This document shows positions 58,030 through 64,000 of a DNA stretch of 64,000 bases, piece by piece. The notes below the pieces were generated by a model, which ran no database searches, had not been told where the DNA came from, and worked only from the letters and a program-made list of their open reading frames with translations. How positions within the stretch are numbered: the first letter of the stretch is position 1; every line of letters begins with the position of its first letter. The position numbers and the translations under genes were made by a program. The DNA is taken from contig PENC01000005.1 in assembly GCA_003674045.1 (NCBI GenBank), forward strand, positions 310,001-374,000, written 5' to 3'. Origin of the DNA: Streptomyces griseocarneus. GTDB lineage: Bacteria; Actinomycetota; Actinomycetes; Streptomycetales; Streptomycetaceae.

Positions 58030-58458
58030 GTGGAAGCCCACGACCCCACAGATGGCGAGCCCCTGGAGGAGTGGGCGGCCCGCAGGGACGCACGCAGGCC
58101 CCCGACCGGCGAACGCCGAGCGATCCCCCTGGACGCCGATGGCCCACACGGCGCGCACGTCGACCCGGACGTTCCCCGGGGCGTGGTGGAGTGGGACGGT
58201 CAGCAGTGGTCTCCCGCCGGCGTCGCTGCGGGCTACACGGCAGCGGCAGCCGTGGCGGTCGGCGCAGGTCTTCCGAAGGCCCTGACCGGCAGGGCCCGGG
58301 GCGCAGCCCCGGCGCAGGGCCACGCCCGGTGGGCCAGCCCTGCTGTCACCCGAGGGCCGCGACGACCTCGGGCACACTCGGCTTGTGCGGGGGCACGGCG
58401 TTCAGCCGAAGACAGCAAGAGCCCCGGCTCAGACTGTGGCCGATGTACCTGGGGCTGA
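58030..58458 (+). CDS. DUF6087-like protein with doubtful C-terminal half
   Basis: 142 residues from GTG 58030 with GGGAGGAG upstream. Residues 10-60 (EPLEEWAARRDARRPPTGERRAIPLDADGPHGAHVDPDVPRGVVEWDGQQWSPA) match the DUF6087 pattern I recall in Streptomyces, where proteins are about 80-100 residues. From residue 80 the frame is Arg/Ala-rich and overlaps the convergent gene's 3' end by 113 bases, so the natural stop may have been lost. Function is unknown. Confidence 0.65.
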   Translation: MEAHDPTDGEPLEEWAARRDARRPPTGERRAIPLDADGPHGAHVDPDVPRGVVEWDGQQWSPAGVAAGYTAAAAVAVGAGLPKALTGRARGAAPAQGHARWASPAVTRGPRRPRAHSACAGARRSAEDSKSPGSDCGRCTWG

Positions 58459-58954
58459 CCATCGTGCACGGCATCAGGAAGCGAGCGGCGAAGTCGGTCC
58501 ATTCGGCTCTGCTCAGCAGGCGTCTGCCGTAGTAGTGGAAGAAGCGCCCGCTGTTCAGCAGATATCCCGGGATGCCGCCGGCCACCTGGAGGACCGCCCT
58601 GCCGAGCTCCTCCTGGCTCAGAAAGCCCTCCGGGTGGAGATTCATGAGGGCGAGGTGGCCGAAGAATCCCATGTCCTCGTCCCTGATTCTGGAGGTCACC
58701 GAGAGAGCCAGCCCGCACTCCCCGGCGGTCCGGCAGAGCTTCGCTGCCGATTCGCTGTCGCCGACCTTGACGAGAATCGGCTCGGACGGGCCGTGCAGCA
58801 GCGACTCCGGCAGTGACTCGATTCTCTGCCGGGCCGTGACGTTGCGCTGTCGCCAATTGACTCCGACCTCATGAACGGCGAACTCGAAGAAGAATTCCGC
58901 CGGCAGCCCCAACTCGTCCATGACGAGAGCTCGCAGGGCATCCATAGCCGTCAT
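58346..58954 (-). CDS. Primase-like protein with degenerate active site (candidate)
   Basis: About 202 residues from ATG 58954 (ATG 58945 and TTG 58972 are alternatives). The segment FFGHLALMNLHPEG resembles archaeo-eukaryotic primase motif I, but Asn and His stand where the metal Asp-x-Asp is expected. LLNSGRFFHYYG resembles the S-G-x-x-x-H motif, and SPRYIGHSLSRGSCCLRLNA resembles the C-terminal region of primase 1D-like proteins. It is therefore probably catalytically inactive and may bind nucleotide or RNA/DNA. It is 20 bases after the Nudix-like gene on the same strand, forming an operon. The fold call is by eye. Confidence 0.5.
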   Translation of the reverse strand: MTAMDALRALVMDELGLPAEFFFEFAVHEVGVNWRQRNVTARQRIESLPESLLHGPSEPILVKVGDSESAAKLCRTAGECGLALSVTSRIRDEDMGFFGHLALMNLHPEGFLSQEELGRAVLQVAGGIPGYLLNSGRFFHYYGRRLLSRAEWTDFAARFLMPCTMVSPRYIGHSLSRGSCCLRLNAVPPHKPSVPEVVAALG

Positions 58955-58974
58955 GCCTGTCGGTATGGCCAAGG

Positions 58975-60063
58975 TCAGAACACCGACATGAACGCGATGA
59001 CCGCTCCCAGCAGTGTGAGCACGGCTGCCAGCAGGTCCTTGTTCTCCCGCAGCACTCTCACCCACCGCTTGATCGGCCGCTCCGTGTCCGGGATGATCTC
59101 GTGATCCCGCCAGGTGCGGACCTTGTCCGCGGTGCTGACCGGTGTACGGGACAGTCGTGACGGGGAACCGGCGAGAAGGAAATCCAAGTAGACCGGGTTG
59201 ACCATCAAGGGGCCGTCCCGCAGTTCACGGAACTCCCTGATCTGGCGCTCGGTGAGCCACCTGTCCTGCATGCGGATGCGCAGCGGACCGTCCACCCGCA
59301 CCCCGTACAGGACACACGGGTAGTGGGCCAGACTGCCCGCGTTGCCGCTCAGCCCGTAGGCCGTCAGCGGTTCGCTGTTCAACCGGGACAGGGACAGGCG
59401 GTGCTCCGCCAGCCCGAGCTCCTCGACGATTTCCCTGCTGACCGTCGTACGGAATTCTCCCCCGTCGGCTGCCTCCTGCTTGCCGCCGATGAAGTTGAGC
59501 CGCCCCCAGTCCTGGTTGATCTCGAACAGGTAGCAGTCGTCGCCCTTGTCGTTGACCGCGTGGAAGACGGCGAACGCGACCGGCCGTTCCGCCAGCGGGC
59601 GTACATCCCGGCCGGCTCGCCGGGTGAGGTCGATACGGCGGAGTTCGAACTGGGTGAGCAGCTCCAGGGCGCTCATCGACTCCTCCGGAATGACGCGGGT
59701 CACGTTCCAGCTGTCGATCAGTGTGAGGGACTCCGAGAGATAGATGTGGAGGAGCTGCGGAACGTGCCTCGCCAGCCCTCCAGAGGGTGTCAGTCGGTAG
59801 CTCCCCCCGGATTCCTCGACCTGAAGGGAACCGAGTGCGCACAGAAAGGCGATGAATATCCGCATGTGCGGATTACTGTTGAGCCAGCTCCGGCTCACCG
59901 CAGCCTCGCCACCGCGCGAGAACTCCTCGGCGAGGGACCGCACATCGTCGAGCTCGACATTGCTCAGCAGAGCCATCGGAGTTAAGCCGGTATGGCCCGA
60001 GCATCGAGCCGGACGTAGATCGGATTCCGTGAAGTACTTCGACAGAGGCTTCCCCGGCTGCAT
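58975..60063 (-). CDS. Nudix-like protein with C-terminal membrane anchor
   Basis: About 362 residues from ATG 60063 (GCGAGG six bases upstream; GTG 60099 and ATG 59976 are other starts). An N-terminal helical, perhaps winged-helix region (LLSNVELDDVRSLAEEFSRG, RIFIAFLCALGSLQVEESGGSYRLTPSGG) precedes the Nudix box: GGKQEAADGGEF...REIVEELGL at 193-218. The spacing is altered (G-x8-E-x6-R), but the REXXEEXG glutamates remain. One C-terminal helix (LLAAVLTLLGAVIAFMSVF) anchors it. It probably hydrolyses or senses a nucleotide derivative. TTA lies at 59,983-59,985 (Leu27), so bldA control is possible. Confidence 0.65.
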   Translation of the reverse strand: MQPGKPLSKYFTESDLRPARCSGHTGLTPMALLSNVELDDVRSLAEEFSRGGEAAVSRSWLNSNPHMRIFIAFLCALGSLQVEESGGSYRLTPSGGLARHVPQLLHIYLSESLTLIDSWNVTRVIPEESMSALELLTQFELRRIDLTRRAGRDVRPLAERPVAFAVFHAVNDKGDDCYLFEINQDWGRLNFIGGKQEAADGGEFRTTVSREIVEELGLAEHRLSLSRLNSEPLTAYGLSGNAGSLAHYPCVLYGVRVDGPLRIRMQDRWLTERQIREFRELRDGPLMVNPVYLDFLLAGSPSRLSRTPVSTADKVRTWRDHEIIPDTERPIKRWVRVLRENKDLLAAVLTLLGAVIAFMSVF

Positions 60064-60181
60064 CATCGACCTCGCGGGATCGGGGATCGCGTCGCCCACC
60101 AGTTCGGGAACGATCGACGGAAGGCCGAGCGAACGGCCATCATTATGACCCAGTCACAGCGTCCACGACCAGAACACCGCG

Positions 60182-61264
60182 TCAAGAGCGGGGAGTTTGG
60201 CCATCATCCCGCGCCCCATTGGCACCCCCCTCCCCCGGCACCACCTCCCTCTCCTCCGCATAATGACAAGCCGAAGGATGCGTAGCCCCACCGCTCCCCT
60301 CCTCGAACCACTCAGGAATCTCCAGCGGCGGCACCACCCGCGCGCATTTCTCCTGGGCCTTCCAGCACCGTGTACGGAAGCGGCACCCCGACGGCGGATG
60401 CGCGGGGGACGGGACGTCACCGGTCAGGAGAATCCGCTCACGGCGCGCCCGCGCGCCCGGGTCCAGCACGGGCACGGCTGACAGCAGGGCCTGGGTGTAC
60501 GGATGCGTCGGGTGGTCGTAGATCTGCTCGTCCGTACCCACCTCCGCCAGCCGGCCCAAATACATCACGGCCACGCGGTCCGAGATGTGCCGGACGACCG
60601 ACAGGTCGTGGGCGATGAAGACGTAGGACAGGCCGAATTCCTTCTGGAGGCGTTCCAGCAGGTTCACGACCTGGGCCTGGACGGAGACGTCCAGGGCGGA
60701 GACGGGCTCGTCGCAGACGATGATTTCCGGGCGCAGCGCCAAGCCGCGCGCGATGCCGATGCGTTGCCGCTGGCCGCCCGAGAACTGGTGGGGGTAGCGG
60801 TTGATGTGCTCCGGGTTGAGGCCGACGACATCCAGCAGGTCGCGGACCTTCTGGCGGCGGCTGCCCCGGGGGGCCGCGTCGGGGTGGATCTCGTAGGGCT
60901 CGCCGACGATGTCGCCGACGGTCATGCGGGGGTTGAGCGAGGTGTAGGGGTCCTGGAAGACCATCTGGATGTTGCGGCGCACGGCCTTCAGGGCACGCTT
61001 GGACAGCTTGGTGATGTCCTGGCCCTTGTAGCGGATCTGACCGCTCGTCGGGCGCTCCAGATTGACGAGCATGCGGGCGACGGTGGACTTGCCGCAGCCG
61101 GATTCGCCGACGATGCCCAGTGTCTCGCCGGGCCGCAGGTCGAAGGAGATGCCGTCGACGGCCTGGACGGCGCCGATCTGCCGTTTGAAGAGGATGCCCT
61201 GGGTCAGCGGGTAGTGCTTGACGAGGTCGCGCACCTCCAGGACGGCGTCACCGTTGGCCCTCAT
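60182..61264 (-). CDS. Second peptide ABC importer, ATPase (DppF/OppF type)
   Basis: 360 residues from ATG 61264. Walker A GESGCGKST, Q-loop FQDPYTSLNPRM, signature FSGGQRQRI, Walker B IVCDEPVSALD, H-loop FIAHDLSVVRHIS, and oligo_HPY SGCRFRTRCWKAQEKC. It is about 65% like the DppF-type protein of the first operon by eye. It overlaps the preceding ATPase gene by 17 bases. The extended C-terminus (EEREVVPGEGGANGARDDGQTPRS) is disordered. It ends the operon at the island border. Confidence 0.94.
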   Translation of the reverse strand: MRANGDAVLEVRDLVKHYPLTQGILFKRQIGAVQAVDGISFDLRPGETLGIVGESGCGKSTVARMLVNLERPTSGQIRYKGQDITKLSKRALKAVRRNIQMVFQDPYTSLNPRMTVGDIVGEPYEIHPDAAPRGSRRQKVRDLLDVVGLNPEHINRYPHQFSGGQRQRIGIARGLALRPEIIVCDEPVSALDVSVQAQVVNLLERLQKEFGLSYVFIAHDLSVVRHISDRVAVMYLGRLAEVGTDEQIYDHPTHPYTQALLSAVPVLDPGARARRERILLTGDVPSPAHPPSGCRFRTRCWKAQEKCARVVPPLEIPEWFEEGSGGATHPSACHYAEEREVVPGEGGANGARDDGQTPRS

Positions 61265-62321
61265 CGAGGGTCTCCTTCCAGAAGTGGCAGGCGCTGGTGC
61301 GGCCGGGGGCGACGGGGAAGAGCGGGGGTCGGTCGGTGCGGCAGATGTCCTGTGCCCGGGGGCAGCGGGGGTTGAAGGGGCAGCCGGGCGGGATGGCGGT
61401 GAGGTTGGGCGGGAGGCCCTTGATGGCGTAGAGCTGCTCCCCCTTGCGGTCGAGGCGGGGGATGGAGTCGAGGAGTCCGCGGGTGTACGGGTGGGCGGGG
61501 GCCGCGTACAGCTCGCGCACCGGCGCCGTCTCCACGATCCGGCCCGCGTACATCACGGCGATCTTGTCGGCCACGTCCGCCACCACGCCCAGGTCGTGCG
61601 TGATGAGGATGAGGCCCATGTCGTACTCGCGGCGCAGTTCCGCGAGCAGGTCCATCACCTGGGCCTGGACCGTCACATCCAACGCCGTGGTCGGCTCGTC
61701 GGCGATGATCAGGTCCGGCTCCAGGGCCAGCGCCATGGCGATCATGATGCGCTGGCGCATACCGCCCGAGAACTGGTGCGGGTAGTCGTTCACGCGGTCC
61801 TTGGCGGCCGGGATGCGCACGCGCTCCATCAGCTCGACGGCCTTGGCCCGGGAGTCCTTGCGGGTCATGTCCTCGTGCACCATGAACATCTCGCTGAGCT
61901 GGGTGCCCACGCTCAGCACGGGGTTGAGGGCGGAGAGCGCGTCCTGGAAGATCATGGCCAGCTTGGCGCCGCGCAGGCGGCGGCGTGTCTCGGGGGCCAT
62001 GGTCAGCAGGTCCTGGCCGCGGAAGAAGACCTGGCCGCCGGTGACGAAGCCGGGCGGCGAGTCGACGATGCCCATGACGGCCTGGGCGGTGACGGACTTC
62101 CCGGAGCCGGACTCGCCGAGCACGGCGAGCGTCTCGCCCGCGTCGACGCTGTAGCTCACACCGTTGACGGCCTTGGCGACGCCGTCGCGGGTGCGGAACT
62201 CCACCTGGAGGTCGCGGACGTCCAGCAGGACCGGCCGGTGCGGGTCCGGCCGGTGCGGGTCCGGCCGGTGCGGGTCCGGCCGGTGCGGATCCGGCCGGTG
62301 CTCGTGGTGCTGCTGCGGCAT
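61248..62321 (-). CDS. Second peptide ABC importer, ATPase (DppD/OppD type)
   Basis: 357 residues from ATG 62321. The N-terminus MPQQHHEHRPDPHRPDP... is a pentapeptide repeat from the 15-base tandem DNA repeat at 62,231-62,300. The ATPase follows: Walker A GESGSGKSV, Q-loop FQDALSALNP, signature FSGGMRQRI, Walker B IIADEPTTALD, H-loop LITHDLGVVAD, and oligo_HPY PPGCPFNPRCPRAQDIC. The family core starts near LLDVRDLQVEF, so the first 30 residues are extra. No ribosome site is strong. Confidence 0.93.
   Translation of the reverse strand: MPQQHHEHRPDPHRPDPHRPDPHRPDPHRPVLLDVRDLQVEFRTRDGVAKAVNGVSYSVDAGETLAVLGESGSGKSVTAQAVMGIVDSPPGFVTGGQVFFRGQDLLTMAPETRRRLRGAKLAMIFQDALSALNPVLSVGTQLSEMFMVHEDMTRKDSRAKAVELMERVRIPAAKDRVNDYPHQFSGGMRQRIMIAMALALEPDLIIADEPTTALDVTVQAQVMDLLAELRREYDMGLILITHDLGVVADVADKIAVMYAGRIVETAPVRELYAAPAHPYTRGLLDSIPRLDRKGEQLYAIKGLPPNLTAIPPGCPFNPRCPRAQDICRTDRPPLFPVAPGRTSACHFWKETLDEGQR
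62231..62300. repeat. 15-base tandem repeat in coding sequence
   Basis: Four full units (ccggccggtgcgggt three times, then one variant ending ggat) plus a 10-base partial. Each unit adds five residues, so length changes keep the frame. It encodes HRPDP repeats at the ATPase N-terminus. Confidence 0.95.
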
Positions 62322-62333
62322 TCGTCCGGCTCC

Positions 62334-63320
62334 TCAGCGCAGTTTGGGGTCGAGGGCGTCGCGTACGGCGTCGCCGAGCATGATGAACGCCAGCACCGTG
62401 ATGCTCAGCGCCCCCGCGGGCCACAGCAGCATGTGCGGGGCGTTGCGGATCTGGACGGAGGCGCTGGAGATGTCGATGCCCCACGAGACGGTGGGGGGCT
62501 TGAGGCCGACGCCCAGGAAGGAGAGCGTGGCCTCCAGGGCGATATAGGTGCCGAGCGCGATGGTGGCCACGACGATGACAGGGGCCACGGCGTTGGGCGC
62601 GATGTGCCGCAGCAACAGCCGCCTGTCGCCCGCGCCGAGGGCCCGCGCGGCCTGGACGTAGTCGTTCTGCTTGACGGTGACGACGGAGCCGCGGGCGATA
62701 CGGGCGATCTGCGGCCAGCCCAGCAGCACGATGAAGCCGACGACGGGCCAGAGCGAGCCGCTGGGCACCACCGAGAGGAAGACCAGGCCGCCGAGGATGA
62801 TCGGGATGCCGAAGAAGACATCGGCGAGCCGGGAGAGCAGCGCGTCCCACCAGCCGCCGTAGTAGCCGGCGAGGCCGCCGAGGACGCTGCCGAGCAGGGT
62901 GGCCCCGGCCGTGGCGCAGATGCCGACGGTGATGGAGGCGCGGGCCCCGTGGACGGTGCGGGTGTAGACGTCGCAGCCCTGGGCGTCGAAGCCGAAGGGG
63001 TGGCCGGGTGCCGGGCCGTCCTGGGCCTTGGCGAGGTCGCAGGTCAGCGGGTTGCCGCCGGCGATGAGCCCGGGCCAGAGCGCGATGAGGACGAGGAAGA
63101 GGATGATCAGCGCGGAGACCACGAAGACGGGGTTGCGGCGCAGGTCGTGCCAGGCGTCGGACCACAGACTGCGGGCCTTGCCGCTGACCGGTTCCAGGGT
63201 CTCCGCCTCGCTGGTGGCGAGGCTCATCGCGCCGCCGCCCGCGGGGGTGATGATCTCCTCGGGCTCGGGAGGGGTCACGCGGTCGGGGTCGGGGGGCGGG
63301 AGGGGGCCGTGGTCAGGCAT
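62334..63320 (-). CDS. Second peptide ABC importer, permease (DppC/OppC type)
   Basis: 328 residues from ATG 63320. A Pro-rich cytosolic start of about 60 residues precedes the first helix VFVVSALIILFLVLIALWPGLI. An extracellular loop (GHPFGFDAQGCDVYTRTVHGAR) follows. The remaining helices include ITVGICATAGATLLGSVLGGLAGYY and LWPVVGFIVLLGWPQIARIA. The EAA loop is VQAARALGAGDRRLLLRHIAPN. Its start overlaps the DppB-type gene stop by 8 bases. Confidence 0.93.
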   Translation of the reverse strand: MPDHGPLPPPDPDRVTPPEPEEIITPAGGGAMSLATSEAETLEPVSGKARSLWSDAWHDLRRNPVFVVSALIILFLVLIALWPGLIAGGNPLTCDLAKAQDGPAPGHPFGFDAQGCDVYTRTVHGARASITVGICATAGATLLGSVLGGLAGYYGGWWDALLSRLADVFFGIPIILGGLVFLSVVPSGSLWPVVGFIVLLGWPQIARIARGSVVTVKQNDYVQAARALGAGDRRLLLRHIAPNAVAPVIVVATIALGTYIALEATLSFLGVGLKPPTVSWGIDISSASVQIRNAPHMLLWPAGALSITVLAFIMLGDAVRDALDPKLR

Positions 63321-64000
63321 AGCGGATCCTCGGGTCGAGCACGGCGTAGAGGAGGTCGACCACCAGGTTCGCCATGAGGAAGACGAGCACCAGGATGGTC
63401 ACGAAGCCGACCACGGTCGGGGAGTTCTGCCGCAGGATGCCCTGGTAGAGCTGGTAGCCGACGCCATGGATGTTGAAGATCCGCTCGGTGACGATGGCGC
63501 CGCCCATCAGCGCCCCGACGTCGGTGCCGATGAAGGTGACGACGGGGATGAGGGAGTTGCGCAGCAGGTGCCGTCCGATGATCCGGCGGGGCGGCAGGCC
63601 CTTGGCGACGGCGGTGCGGATGTAGTCGGCACGGGAGTTCTCCGCGACGGAGGTACGGGTCAGCCGGGTGACGTACGCCAGTGAGGTGAGGGCGAGGACG
63701 ACGCCCGGCAGGATCAGCTCGTCCAGCCGGGCCTCGGGCGAGACCGAGGGCGAGACCCATCCCCACTTGGCGCCCAGCAGGTACTGGAGCACATAGCCGC
63801 TGACGAAGGTGGGGATGGAGACCACGACCAGGGTGAGCAGCAGGACCGTGGTGTCCACGGTGCGCCCGCGCCGCAGCCCGCTGAGGACGCCGAGCACGAT
63901 GCCGACGACGATCTCGACGGCGATGGCGACGAGGGTGAGGCGCAGGGTCACCGGGAAGGCGTCGGCCATCAGCTCGGTGACCTTCTGTCCGTTGAAGGCC
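63313..64000 (-). CDS. Second peptide ABC importer, permease (DppB/OppB type), 5' truncated
   Basis: The gene runs off the right edge; 229 codons are present. It shows VTLRLTLVAIAVEIVVGIVLGVLSGL, LLLTLVVVSIPTFVSGYVLQYLLG, LILPGVVLALTSLAYVTRLTR and the EAA loop ADYIRTAVAKGLPPRRIIGRHLLRNSLIPVVTF. The last helix is VTILVLVFLMANLVVDLLYAVLDPRIR. A binding-protein gene is expected beyond the window. The ORF begins before the first visible ATG, with AFNGQKVTEL reading in frame. Confidence 0.93.
   Translation of the reverse strand, partial: AFNGQKVTELMADAFPVTLRLTLVAIAVEIVVGIVLGVLSGLRRGRTVDTTVLLLTLVVVSIPTFVSGYVLQYLLGAKWGWVSPSVSPEARLDELILPGVVLALTSLAYVTRLTRTSVAENSRADYIRTAVAKGLPPRRIIGRHLLRNSLIPVVTFIGTDVGALMGGAIVTERIFNIHGVGYQLYQGILRQNSPTVVGFVTILVLVFLMANLVVDLLYAVLDPRIRYA

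Noticed and set aside
54615..60181. Integrated mobile element with attachment sites
   Set aside because: I saw no integrase, transposase, tRNA or flanking direct repeats, so I describe only an accessory island.
62231..62300. CRISPR-like array
   Set aside because: The units are directly adjacent 15-base repeats without spacers and lie in a coding frame.

Overview
This is a chromosomal window from a high-GC actinomycete, almost certainly a Streptomyces species. The evidence is the strong G/C bias, frequent GTG starts, DUF397/XRE gene sets, a mycothiol gene (mshB), a zinc-anti-sigma/ECF pair, and a dispersed hairpin repeat typical of Streptomyces intergenic DNA. Much of the left and centre follows gene order that I recall from Mycobacterium tuberculosis: TetR/DUF3107/ferritin-like/RhlE (Rv3208-Rv3211), and corA, an MgtE-N protein, a DUF1003 protein, mrp, tatB, htrA, anti-sigma, ECF sigma, O-methyltransferase, DUF3117, tag, folP2, a LOG-family protein, dapE, dapC, fdxA and mshB (Rv1239c back to Rv1170). 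This suggests an ancient conserved core.

Layout. 0-6.9 kb: end of a TetR gene, DUF3107, a small membrane protein, a ferritin-like protein, a DEAD-box helicase with a long basic repeat tail, a hydrolase and a VOC protein. 6.9-15.6 kb: NYN protein, a 50-residue protein with a TTG start, MarC, PHP phosphoesterase, DUF6758, a suppressor-of-fused-like protein, CorA, an EamA transporter, an unknown protein and a lipoprotein. 15.7-24.7 kb: MgtE-N/CBS protein, DUF1003, Mrp ATPase, then an envelope-stress block on the minus strand (ECF sigma, anti-sigma, HtrA protease, TatB) with a divergent O-methyltransferase. 24.7-33.5 kb: DUF3117, enoyl-CoA hydratase, TagA, FolP2, LOG protein, and the lysine/DAP genes dapE and dapC with ferredoxin. 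33.5-46 kb: acetyltransferase, SirB1-like protein, PP2C phosphatase, an ABC-2 exporter with a DesK/DesR-type two-component system, a 1002-residue repeat-rich membrane protein, and mshB. 46-54.6 kb: an S9 peptidase and a five-gene peptide ABC importer in the order permease, binding protein, permease, ATPase, ATPase, the order I recall for bldKABCDE.

54.7-60.1 kb is an accessory island, more A/T-rich to the eye, lying between this importer and a second peptide ABC operon on the opposite strand (60.2 kb to the window end). The island holds a tiny secreted protein, two tandem DUF397 genes, their XRE/DUF5753 regulator, two small overlapping genes, a methyltransferase, a DUF6087 gene, and a two-gene cassette. 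The cassette encodes a membrane-tethered Nudix-like protein followed by a protein that resembles a catalytically degenerate archaeo-eukaryotic primase. It is the best candidate here for a poorly described system, possibly a nucleotide-sensing conflict system; that function is inference.

At least 14 copies of a dispersed element (core cgcgcagttccccgcgcccc plus a terminal hairpin) sit between genes. In several places the element supplies the stop codon or last residues of a neighbouring gene. Two copies form an inverted pair between the histidine kinase and its response regulator, and one copy interrupts the bldK-like operon.
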